Under the pieces are notes generated by a model that searched no databases, had not been told where the DNA came from, and saw only the letters and a list, made by a program, of their open reading frames with translations. From Streptomyces sp. GS7 (GTDB lineage Bacteria > Actinomycetota > Actinomycetes > Streptomycetales > Streptomycetaceae), in NCBI RefSeq assembly GCF_009834125.1, contig NZ_CP047146.1, positions 3,403,501-3,467,500 of the forward strand: 64,000 bases of DNA. The letters are read 5' to 3'. Of this stretch, positions 1 through 8,566 are shown piece by piece. Each line of letters starts with the position of its first letter. Within the stretch, counting starts at the first letter, position 1. The position numbers were made by a program, and so were the translations under genes.

Positions 1-89
1 CGTAGGGGAGATTTCTGGCCGGGGAACGGGCGGCCGGATCGGGCCCCCGCGACGGCGCGGCAACCTCTTCACGTACGGGAGCTCTAACG

Positions 90-1118
90 GTGAAGGCACT
101 GGTCAAGCAGAAGGCGGAGCCGGGACTCTGGCTCACGGACGTGCCGGAGCCCGCGATCGGCGCGGGGGACGTGCTGATCAAGGTGCTGCGCACCGGCATC
201 TGCGGCACGGACCTGCACATCCGGTCGTGGGACGGCTGGGCCCAGCAGTCCATCAACGCCCCACTGACAATCGGCCACGAATTCGTCGGCGAGGTCGTCG
301 AGACCGGCCGGGACGTGGCCGAGATACACGCCGGGGACCTGGTCAGCGGCGAGGGCCATCTGGTCTGCGGCAAGTGCCGCAACTGCCTGGCCGGGCGCCG
401 CCACCTGTGCCGGGCCACGGTCGGGCTCGGCGTCGGCCGGGACGGCGCGTTCGCCGAGTACGTGGCGCTGCCGGCGGCCAACGTGTGGGTGCACCGGGTC
501 CCGGTCGACCTCGACATCGCCGCGGTCTTCGACCCCTTCGGCAACGCCGTGCACACCGCGCTCTCCTTCCCCCTGGTCGGCGAGGACGTACTGATCACCG
601 GGGCCGGGCCGATCGGGATCATGGCGGCGGCGGTCGCCCGGCACGCCGGCGCCCGCAACGTGATGATCACCGACGTCAGCGAGCAGCGCCTCGAACTGGC
701 CCGGAAGGTCGGCGTCAGCCTCGCCCTCGACGTCGGGCGGTCCTCGATCGCGGACGGCCAGCGCCAACTGGGCCTGCGCGAGGGCTTCGACGTCGGCCTG
801 GAGATGTCCGGCCGCCCCGAGGCGCTGCGCGACATGATCGGCAACATGACGCACGGCGGCCGGATCGCCGTACTGGGCCTGCCGTCCCAGGAGTTCCCGG
901 TCGACTGGTCCCGGATCGTCACCTCCATGATCACCATCAAGGGCATCTACGGCCGGGAGATGTTCGAGACCTGGTACGCGATGTCGGTCCTGCTCGAAGG
1001 CGGCCTCGACCTCGCACCGGTGATCACCGGCCGCTATCCGTACCAGGAGTTCGACGCCGCCTTCGCCGAAGCGGCCGGCGGCCAGGGCGGCAAGGTCATC
1101 CTCGACTGGGCCGCCTGA
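90..1118 (+). CDS. tdh: L-threonine 3-dehydrogenase
   Basis: Zinc-dependent medium-chain dehydrogenase that oxidises L-threonine to 2-amino-3-ketobutyrate with NAD+, in the cytosol. The 342 aa match the family length. Visible motifs are the catalytic zinc ligands in GICGTDLH and GHEFVGEV, the four-cysteine structural zinc loop [15 protein letters not shown], and a Rossmann glycine motif [10 protein letters not shown]. The start is GTG behind GGGAG. kbl follows 41 nt downstream on the same strand, so both enzymes of the threonine-to-glycine route are probably co-transcribed. The function is secure from motifs plus the neighbour; substrate preference itself is inferred from the pairing. Confidence 0.95.
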   Translation: MKALVKQKAEPGLWLTDVPEPAIGAGDVLIKVLRTGICGTDLHIRSWDGWAQQSINAPLTIGHEFVGEVVETGRDVAEIHAGDLVSGEGHLVCGKCRNCLAGRRHLCRATVGLGVGRDGAFAEYVALPAANVWVHRVPVDLDIAAVFDPFGNAVHTALSFPLVGEDVLITGAGPIGIMAAAVARHAGARNVMITDVSEQRLELARKVGVSLALDVGRSSIADGQRQLGLREGFDVGLEMSGRPEALRDMIGNMTHGGRIAVLGLPSQEFPVDWSRIVTSMITIKGIYGREMFETWYAMSVLLEGGLDLAPVITGRYPYQEFDAAFAEAAGGQGGKVILDWAA

Positions 1119-1159
1119 TCCCCGGCCCGGTCCCCCCAACGCACCCCTAAGGAAGGCCC

Positions 1160-2353
<1,194 letters not shown>

Positions 2354-2404
2354 AGCGACCGGTCCGCAAGGGAACAACCGGCCGCACCCTGCGAGACTGG
2401 AAGC

Positions 2405-3313
2405 ATGATCGAAGCACGCCGGCTGCACATCCTCCGCGCGCTGGCCGACCACCGCACGGTCACCGCCGCGGCAGCCGCGCTCTATCTCACGCCCTCGGCG
2501 GTCTCCCAGCAGTTGGCGGCCCTGGAGCAGGAGACCGGCCACCGCCTTGTGGAGCGCGGCGCCCGCGGTGTCCGGCTGACCGCCGCGGGCGACATCCTGC
2601 TGGGCCACGCCAACGCCGTCCTGGCCCAGCTGGAGCGCGCAGAGTCGGAGCTCGCCGCCTATGAGGCAGGGGAGGCGGGCACGGTGACGGTGGCGGCGTT
2701 CGCGACCGGCATCGGCCTGGTGCTCGCCCCGGCGATCACCGAGCTGGCCCGGTCCGCGCCCGGCATCCGCGTCCGCGTCCAGGACGCCGAGGGCGACGCC
2801 AGCCTGCTGATGGTGCTGGACCGGCAGGTCGATGTCGCGGTCGCGGTGGAGTACCGCGGCGCGCCGGGCGAGGACGATCCGCGGCTGACCCGTGTCCCGC
2901 TGTACGCCGAGCCGTTCGACGCGGTGCTGTCGCCCGGCCACCCGCTGGCCGGCGCGGAGCGGGTGCCGCTCGCCGGTCTGGCCAAGGACCCGTGGATCGG
3001 CCCGTACTCCGGCAACCCCTGCCATGACGTGGTCGTCCTGGCCTGCGAGTACGCCGGTTTCGAGCCGCGCCTGGAGCATTCCTCGGACGACTTCCGGGCG
3101 GTGGTGGCGCTCGCCTCCGCGGGGGCAGGCGTCGCGCTGGTGCCGCGCTCGGCGCTGCGCGGGATGGATCTGACGGATGCGGTGGTCCGCCCGGTCGACG
3201 GGGTCGCCCCCACCCGCCGGGTCTTCGCCGCCGTACGCCGCGGCGCCGAGGACCACCCGCTGCTGCGCCCGGTGCTCACGGCGCTGCGGACGGCGGCGGC
3301 CGCCCAGGGCTGA
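2405..3313 (+). CDS. LysR-family transcriptional regulator
   Basis: DNA-binding regulator of 302 aa. The N-terminal winged helix-turn-helix (residues 1-62) has the characteristic stretch AAAAALYLTPSAVSQQLAAL. A periplasmic-binding-like effector domain follows (about 90-295), including the late motif AGAGVALVPRSAL. It lies directly after kbl on the same strand, so it may sense a threonine- or glycine-related metabolite, but that is inference; Streptomyces LysR genes of this subtype are common next to unrelated genes. It converges with the PHP gene, the two stops being 13 nt apart. Confidence 0.85.
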   Translation: MIEARRLHILRALADHRTVTAAAAALYLTPSAVSQQLAALEQETGHRLVERGARGVRLTAAGDILLGHANAVLAQLERAESELAAYEAGEAGTVTVAAFATGIGLVLAPAITELARSAPGIRVRVQDAEGDASLLMVLDRQVDVAVAVEYRGAPGEDDPRLTRVPLYAEPFDAVLSPGHPLAGAERVPLAGLAKDPWIGPYSGNPCHDVVVLACEYAGFEPRLEHSSDDFRAVVALASAGAGVALVPRSALRGMDLTDAVVRPVDGVAPTRRVFAAVRRGAEDHPLLRPVLTALRTAAAAQG

Positions 3314-3326
3314 CCGGGCGGGGCGG

Positions 3327-4403
3327 TCAGCCGGCGGCCCGGTGCGGGGTCCGGCCGGTGCGGGTCCAGGTTGCCAGTTGGCGGGCCGTCCAGGTGGTGA
3401 TGACCCGCTCCGTCGGCACGCCGCACTCCTCGGCGCGGGCGCATCCGTAGATCTGCCAGTCCAGCTGGCCGGGCGCGTGCGCGTCGCTGTCGATGGAGAA
3501 GAGGGTACCGGCGTCGAGGGCCTGCCGCAGCAGCCGGCGCGGCGGATCGAACCGGTCCGGGCGGCAGTTGATCTCCACGGCCGTGCGGTGCTCGGCGCAC
3601 GCCGCGAAGACCTCCCCGGCGTCGAACTCCGACTCCGGGCGCGGCTTGCCGGTGATCTGCCGCCCGGTGCAGTGGCCCAACACGTCCACCAGAGGGTTGT
3701 GTACGGCCGCCAGCATCCGGCGGGTCATCGGGCCCTTCGGCATCCGCAGCTTGGAGTGGACCGAGGCGACCACCACGTCGAGTGCGTCCAGCAGCTCCGG
3801 CTCCTGGTCGAGCGAGCCGTCGTCGAGGATGTCGCACTCGATGCCGGTCAGCAGCCGGAACGGCGCCAGTTGCGCGTTCACCACCGCCACCAGCGCCAGT
3901 TGCAGCCGCAGCCGCTCGGCGGTCAGCCCGCGGGCCACGGTGAGGCGGGGGGAGTGGTCGGTCAGCACGCACCAGTCGTGGCCGAGGTCGCGGGCGGCCC
4001 TGGCCATCGCCTCCACGGGGCTGCCGCCGTCCGACCAGTCCGAGTGCAGATGGCAGTCCCCGCGCAGCGCCCGCAACAGCGCCCGCCCCTGCTCCCCTTC
4101 GACCAGCGGTCCGCCGGCCTCCTCCGCCAGCCGCGCCAGGTAGGCGGGCTGCCGCCCCGCGAGGGCCTCTTCGACGACCCGGGTGGTTTTCGGGCCGAGC
4201 CCTTTGAGGCGGCCCAGCGTCCCGTTCGCCGCCCGCTCGCGCAGTTCCTCCGCGGGCAGTTCGCCGACGACCGACGCCGCCGTACGGAACGCCTGCACCC
4301 GGTAGGTGACCGCGCCCTGCCGCTCCAGCAGGAACGCGATCCGCTCCAGCGCCGCCACGGGATCCACCTCCCCACCGTGCCCCAGCGGGGGACCGGCTGC
4401 CAC
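3327..4403 (-). CDS. PHP-domain protein with N-terminal helix-hairpin-helix region (PolX-type C-terminal half)
   Basis: Probable metal-dependent phosphoesterase of 358 aa. Residues about 15-100 resemble the HhH/8-kDa region of family X polymerases (RLKGLGPKTTRVVEEALAG). Residues about 115-335 are a PHP domain with metal ligands in CHLHSDWSDG, TDHSPR, GIECDI, SVHS, LGHCTGR and DSDAHAPGQLDW. No polymerase palm is present, so this is not a full PolX; similar proteins are annotated as PHP-domain or histidinol-phosphatase-like. The start is GTG with AGGGGAAG upstream. A DNA-repair or nucleotide role is plausible but unproven. Confidence 0.8.
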   Translation of the reverse strand: MAAGPPLGHGGEVDPVAALERIAFLLERQGAVTYRVQAFRTAASVVGELPAEELRERAANGTLGRLKGLGPKTTRVVEEALAGRQPAYLARLAEEAGGPLVEGEQGRALLRALRGDCHLHSDWSDGGSPVEAMARAARDLGHDWCVLTDHSPRLTVARGLTAERLRLQLALVAVVNAQLAPFRLLTGIECDILDDGSLDQEPELLDALDVVVASVHSKLRMPKGPMTRRMLAAVHNPLVDVLGHCTGRQITGKPRPESEFDAGEVFAACAEHRTAVEINCRPDRFDPPRRLLRQALDAGTLFSIDSDAHAPGQLDWQIYGCARAEECGVPTERVITTWTARQLATWTRTGRTPHRAAG

Positions 4404-5042
4404 CGCGGGCGGTGCCGCGAACTTCCCCTATCGCAGTTATGCGAATATGTCCGTTCTCTGGATAGTCGATCCGTTTCCACGGCAATGACGTATGGATCGG
4501 GGGATCATTTCGGTCATTACCACAGGGGAAGTCGCAGAGAATCATGTGCGGTTAAAGCCTCTGCAACATCCCGGGCGAGTGCCCGAAACACTCGCCGGAC
4601 TTCCCGTCGGGGTGCCGCGCTGTGGAGTCGTAAAGATCGGTGGCCTTCGGAAAATCTGCACACCGAATGCGCAGTCGGCACACGCCCGATGGTTTTGTGC
4701 CACAGCCCTGACCTGCGGTTCAGCGGTTTGGTGCGGGAATGTCCAGTTCGCTACGGAGCGCAACGACGGGTCTACGGAAAAGAAACCGCAGGAGATGTGA
4801 AGAAGCTGCCACCAACCCATGGACGCATGTACACGTCCGGTAATTCGGTGGGGCGTTGGCGTCCAGATGGGCGGTTGTCCGATTAGCAGGGCAACGGGCC
4901 TACATGCTTTGATCCTTCGCACCGCGGGAGTCACGGGGTTTCCCGAATTCGGGACTCCGACTACCGTTGCCGCGGCCGGGTCAACCCCACCGGACGGCCC
5001 GTTCGCGTGCTTTTTCTTGATATTGATCCGAAGGGAAACATC
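4404..5042. other. Long relatively AT-rich intergenic region upstream of the peptide gene
   Basis: About 640 bases with no convincing gene, and visibly lower GC than the flanks. Short open frames (for example 4492-4800) lack Streptomyces codon bias. It must hold the start signals of the PHP gene (leftward) and of the peptide/exporter operon (rightward). A nested dyad lies at 4927-4958. The ribosome-binding sequence GAAGGGA sits just before the ATG at 5043. Confidence 0.6.
4927..4958. promoter_or_regulatory. Nested inverted repeat upstream of the GG-leader peptide gene
   Basis: Outer arms GGAGTC (4927-4932) and GACTCC (4953-4958) enclose a perfect 12-base palindrome CCCGAATTCGGG (4942-4953). 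The centre is about 95 nt before the peptide start. It could be an operator or an RNA hairpin in the leader. Its role is unknown. Confidence 0.35.
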
Positions 5043-5258
5043 ATGAACAACGCCCAGGTTCAGACCCAGGAAATCTCCGACGCCGACCTGGACAACGTGT
5101 CCGGTGGCCTCGTCGGCGGCGTGCTGAGCACCGTCACCACCACCACCGACTCCGTCCCGCAGGTCGCGGGTGCGCTCACCACCGTCACCAGCCTGGTCCA
5201 GGGCGCCAGCGGCGTGGACCTGAACGGCACCGTCGGTGGCCTGACCGCTGGTCTCTGA
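5043..5258 (+). CDS. Double-glycine leader peptide precursor, Cys-free core, cargo of the NHLM-type exporter
   Basis: Small precursor of 71 aa. An acidic leader of 22 residues ends in ISDADLDNVSGG, the classic double-glycine processing site. The 49-residue core that follows is rich in Val, Thr, Gly, Leu and Ser (10 Thr). It has no Cys, Lys, Arg, His or aromatic residue and a net charge of about -2. A second Gly-Gly lies four residues into the core. The ATG at 5043 is chosen because GAAGGGA sits 5 nt upstream; an upstream in-frame ATG at 5007 has no such site. Such leaders are often labelled type A2 lantipeptide, but with no Cys no lanthionine can form and no LanM/LanB is encoded nearby. Downstream genes encode the matching adaptor and C39 peptidase-transporter. 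The activity of the mature peptide is unknown. Confidence 0.8.
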   Translation: MNNAQVQTQEISDADLDNVSGGLVGGVLSTVTTTTDSVPQVAGALTTVTSLVQGASGVDLNGTVGGLTAGL

Positions 5259-5263
5259 GCCCC

Positions 5264-5282
5264 TGTGCCGCTGAGCGGCACA
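5264..5282 (+). terminator. Hairpin after the peptide gene (partial terminator or mRNA stabiliser)
   Basis: TGTGCCGC and GCGGCACA form a perfect 8-bp stem around TGA, six bases after the peptide stop codon. No T-run follows. In peptide operons such hairpins usually limit read-through so that precursor mRNA exceeds exporter mRNA; that role is inferred here. Confidence 0.5.
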
Positions 5283-5356
5283 TCCGGCATCGAGCGGAGG
5301 TAACGGCACGTCGGCGCCCCCTCCTTGCCGACATGCCGGGCCGAGTGCCCCGGACA

Positions 5357-5374
5357 GCCCGGTTCCGACCGGGC
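5357..5374 (+). terminator. Second hairpin between peptide gene and exporter genes
   Basis: GCCCGGT and ACCGGGC form a 7-bp stem around TCCG, midway in the 215-base gap before the HlyD-like gene. With the hairpin at 5264-5282 it suggests attenuation or RNA processing in this gap. Confidence 0.4.
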
Positions 5375-5473
5375 CCCGGGGCGCCTGGCCGTTCGTCGCC
5401 CGGACATACCGTCGGCCGTCTGCGCCGTGCCATGATGTCCCGTACCACATCGTGCAGTTGAGGGAAGAGTGAC

Positions 5474-6280
5474 GTGCAGTTCCGCCAGCAGGCCCTTTCC
5501 AAGCTGCAGTCGCCCGAGGAGCTCGACCTGCCGGTGCGCTTCGCCCGGCCGCAGGGCTGGCTCGTCCTGATCGTCACGGTCCTCGTCATGGCCGGCGCCG
5601 CCGTCTGGGCGTTCGCCGGCACCGTCTCCTCGACCCTCGGCGCCCCGGCGATCCTCACCCACGGCCAGGGCAGCTACGTACTCCAGAGCCCCGTCGCCGG
5701 CCAGGTGACCTCGGTGCTCGCCGAGGAAGGCAAGCAGGTCGCCGCCAACGCGCCCGTCGTGAAGGTCCGTACGGCGCAGGGCACCACCACCGTCGTCCGC
5801 GCCATCGCCGCCGGACGGCTGACGACCCTGTCCGCCACCATCGGCTCGGTCGTCACGACCGGCGCGGACCTCGCCTCCGTCGAGAAGACCGCCGGCGCCG
5901 GGGACCGGCTGACCGCGACCCTCTACGTCCCCGCCGACAGCGCCGCCACCCTCCCCCTCGGCGCCGCCGTCGACCTCAGCGTCCAGTCCGCGCCGACCCA
6001 GCAGTACGGCGTACTGCGCGGCAAGATCGCGGCCATCGGCCGCAACACCCAGACCCGCCAGCGGATTTCCGCCTTCCTCGGCAGCGACCAGCTCGGCCAG
6101 CAGTTCTCCCAGCACGGCCAGCCGGTCGCGGTCCTGGTGACGCTCGACACCGCGCACACCGCCTCCGGCTACGCCTGGTCCACCTCGGACGGCCCGCCCT
6201 TCGCGCTGGACTCGATGACCCAGGCCACCGGCGCCGTCCACCTGGCCGCGCAGCACCCGATCGATTGGCTGCTCCCGTGA
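5474..6280 (+). CDS. HlyD-like adaptor, NHLM bacteriocin system secretion protein
   Basis: Membrane-fusion adaptor (268 aa) expected to sit with the ABC exporter and guide the peptide across the envelope. A single membrane segment lies near residues 30-52 (WLVLIVTVLVMAGAAVWAFA), followed by lipoyl-like halves (SYVLQSPVAGQVTSVLAEEG) and a beta-barrel region. The start is GTG with GGAAGAG upstream. It overlaps the next gene by 4 nt (GTGA), which implies translational coupling. It is shorter than Gram-negative HlyD proteins, as expected for a bacterium without a classical outer membrane. Confidence 0.85.
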   Translation: MQFRQQALSKLQSPEELDLPVRFARPQGWLVLIVTVLVMAGAAVWAFAGTVSSTLGAPAILTHGQGSYVLQSPVAGQVTSVLAEEGKQVAANAPVVKVRTAQGTTTVVRAIAAGRLTTLSATIGSVVTTGADLASVEKTAGAGDRLTATLYVPADSAATLPLGAAVDLSVQSAPTQQYGVLRGKIAAIGRNTQTRQRISAFLGSDQLGQQFSQHGQPVAVLVTLDTAHTASGYAWSTSDGPPFALDSMTQATGAVHLAAQHPIDWLLP

Positions 6281-8565
6281 CCGCCCCGAACGACTCCGCG
6301 GCACCCCCGCAGCACCTGCCGCCGGCCGGCCGCGGCCGGCACCGCCCCGAGCCCGCGCCGGCCGCCCGCCGCCGCAAGGGGCCGCCGCCCACCGCCAAGA
6401 CCGGGAAGGCCGGGAAGTCCGTCCGCACGCCCACCGTGCTCCAGATGGAGGCCGTGGAGTGCGGCGCCGCCTCCCTGGCCATGGTGCTCGCCCACTACGG
6501 GCGCCACGTCCCCCTGGAGGAGCTGCGAATAGCCTGCGGCGTCTCCCGCGACGGCTCGCGCGCCAGCAACCTGCTCAAGGCCGCCCGCAGTTACGGCCTC
6601 CAGGCCAAGGGCATGCAGATGGAACCGGCCGCGCTCGCCGAGGTCTCGGCGCCGGCCATCCTCTTCTGGGAGTTCAACCACTACGTCGTCTACGACGGCA
6701 TGGGCCGCCGCCTCGGCCGCCGCGGTGTGCACATCAACGACCCCGACAAGGGCCGCCGCTTCGTGGCCATGGAGGACTTCGACACCAGCTTCACCGGTGT
6801 CGCCCTGGTCTTCGAGCCCACCGACGCCTTCCGCAAGGGGGGCCGCAAGCCCAGCGTGCTCAGCGCCCTGCCCGCCCGGCTGCGCGGCACCACCGGCACC
6901 CTGCTGGCCGCGCTGCTCGCCAGCCTGTTGCTCGTCGGCGTCGGCGCCGCGGTACCCGCGCTCAGCCGTACGTACATCGACATGTTCCTGATCGGCAACC
7001 AGACCTCGCTGCTGGGGCCGCTGTTCGCCGCGATGACCGCGATGGTGGCGCTCACCGCCGTCCTGACCGGCCTGCAACAGGCCAACCTGCTGCGCGGCCG
7101 GATCATCTCCTCCACCCTCAGCAGCGCCCGCTTCCTGCGCCACCTCCTGCGGCTGCCGGTCACCTTCTTCGCCCAGCGCTCGCCCGCCGATCTCGTCCAA
7201 CGGCTCCAGTCCAACGACGCGGTGGCCGAGACCCTCGCCCGGGACCTCGCCGCGGCAGCCGTGGACGGCGTCGTCGTGGTCCTCTACGCGCTGCTGCTGT
7301 GGACGTACGACCCCCAACTCACCGTCATCGGCGTACTGATCGCGCTGCTCAACGTCGTCGCGATGCGGATCGTCGTCCGGCTGCGCGCCACTCACGTCCA
7401 GAAGCTGCGCGCCGACACCGCCCGGCTGACCAACACCTCGTACACCGGCCTCCAGCTCATCGAGACCATGAAGGCCACCGGCGGCGAGAGCGGCTACTTC
7501 CGGCGCTGGGCCGGCCAGCACGCCAGCACCCTGGAGGAACAGCAGCGGCTCGGCGTTCCCAGCGCCTGGCTGGCGGTCGTCGCCCCCACCCTCGCCACCC
7601 TCAACAGCGCCCTGATCCTGTGGATCGGCGGGCTGCGCGCGGTCGAGGGACATATCTCCATCGGCCTGCTGGTCGCCTTCCAGGCCCTGGTGACGCGCTT
7701 CACCGCGCCGGTCACCCGGCTCAACGGCGTCGCCGGCCGCATACAGGACTTCGCCGCCGACGTCGCCCGCCTCAAGGACGTCGAGAGCTTCCCCGCCGAC
7801 ACCCTGTACTCCCGCCCGGAGGCGGACGCCGGCACCCGCCGCCTCAAAGGCCATGTGACGCTGGAGGACATCACCTTCGGCTACAGCCCGCTCGACAAAC
7901 CGCTGCTCAGCGGCTTCTCCCTGGCCGTCGGCCCCGGCCGCCAGGTCGCCCTGGTCGGCGGCTCCGGCAGCGGCAAGTCCACCGTCTCCCGGCTGATCTC
8001 CGGCCTCTACGCCCCCTGGGAAGGCACCATCCGCATCGACGGACAGCGCCTGGAGGACATCCCCCGCAGCGTGCTGGCCGCCTCGGTCTCCTTCGTCGAC
8101 CAGGACATCTTCCTCTTCGAGGGCACCGTCCGGGACAACGTCGCCCTCTGGGACCCGTCGATCCCGGACGACGCGGTCATCGCAGCCCTCCAGGACGCCG
8201 CCCTCTACGACGACGTCATCGCCCGCCGCCCCGACGGCATCCACAGCCGCGTCGAACAGGACGGCCGCAACTTCTCCGGCGGCCAGCGGCAGCGCCTGGA
8301 AATCGCCCGCGCACTGGTACGGCGCCCCAGCATCCTGGTCCTCGACGAGGTCACCAGCGCCCTGGACGCCGAGACCGAGGCGGTCATCATGGACAACCTG
8401 CGGCGGCGCGGCTGCGCCTGCGTCGTCATCGCCCACCGGCTGAGCACCGTCCGCGACAGCGACGAGATCGTGGTCCTCGACCACGGCGTGGTCGTCGAAC
8501 GCGGCCGGCACCAGGACCTGGTCGCCGCCGGAGGCGCGTACGCCGAGCTGGTCAAGGAGCACTGA
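6277..8565 (+). CDS. NHLM-type ABC transporter with N-terminal C39 peptidase
   Basis: Exporter-protease of 762 aa that should cut the precursor after Gly-Gly and export the core. The C39 peptidase (about residues 45-185) has its catalytic Cys in VECGAASLAMVLAHYG (about C62), His in FNHYVVYD (about H135) and Asp in INDPDKG (about D155). A six-helix membrane domain spans about 200-500. The nucleotide-binding domain has Walker A GGSGSGKST, signature FSGGQRQR and Walker B SILVLDEVTSALD. The GTG start overlapping the upstream stop is preferred over an in-frame TTG at 6265. All catalytic residues look intact. Confidence 0.92.
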   Translation: MTAPNDSAAPPQHLPPAGRGRHRPEPAPAARRRKGPPPTAKTGKAGKSVRTPTVLQMEAVECGAASLAMVLAHYGRHVPLEELRIACGVSRDGSRASNLLKAARSYGLQAKGMQMEPAALAEVSAPAILFWEFNHYVVYDGMGRRLGRRGVHINDPDKGRRFVAMEDFDTSFTGVALVFEPTDAFRKGGRKPSVLSALPARLRGTTGTLLAALLASLLLVGVGAAVPALSRTYIDMFLIGNQTSLLGPLFAAMTAMVALTAVLTGLQQANLLRGRIISSTLSSARFLRHLLRLPVTFFAQRSPADLVQRLQSNDAVAETLARDLAAAAVDGVVVVLYALLLWTYDPQLTVIGVLIALLNVVAMRIVVRLRATHVQKLRADTARLTNTSYTGLQLIETMKATGGESGYFRRWAGQHASTLEEQQRLGVPSAWLAVVAPTLATLNSALILWIGGLRAVEGHISIGLLVAFQALVTRFTAPVTRLNGVAGRIQDFAADVARLKDVESFPADTLYSRPEADAGTRRLKGHVTLEDITFGYSPLDKPLLSGFSLAVGPGRQVALVGGSGSGKSTVSRLISGLYAPWEGTIRIDGQRLEDIPRSVLAASVSFVDQDIFLFEGTVRDNVALWDPSIPDDAVIAALQDAALYDDVIARRPDGIHSRVEQDGRNFSGGQRQRLEIARALVRRPSILVLDEVTSALDAETEAVIMDNLRRRGCACVVIAHRLSTVRDSDEIVVLDHGVVVERGRHQDLVAAGGAYAELVKEH

Positions 8566-8566
8566 C

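Noticed and set aside
4492..4800. A 102-codon frame before the peptide gene
   Set aside because: Weak codon bias, no family and no good ribosome site; treated as leader or promoter DNA.
5043..5258. Annotation of the small peptide as a lanthipeptide
   Set aside because: There is no Cys in the precursor and no lanthionine synthetase nearby, so lanthionine rings cannot be formed.
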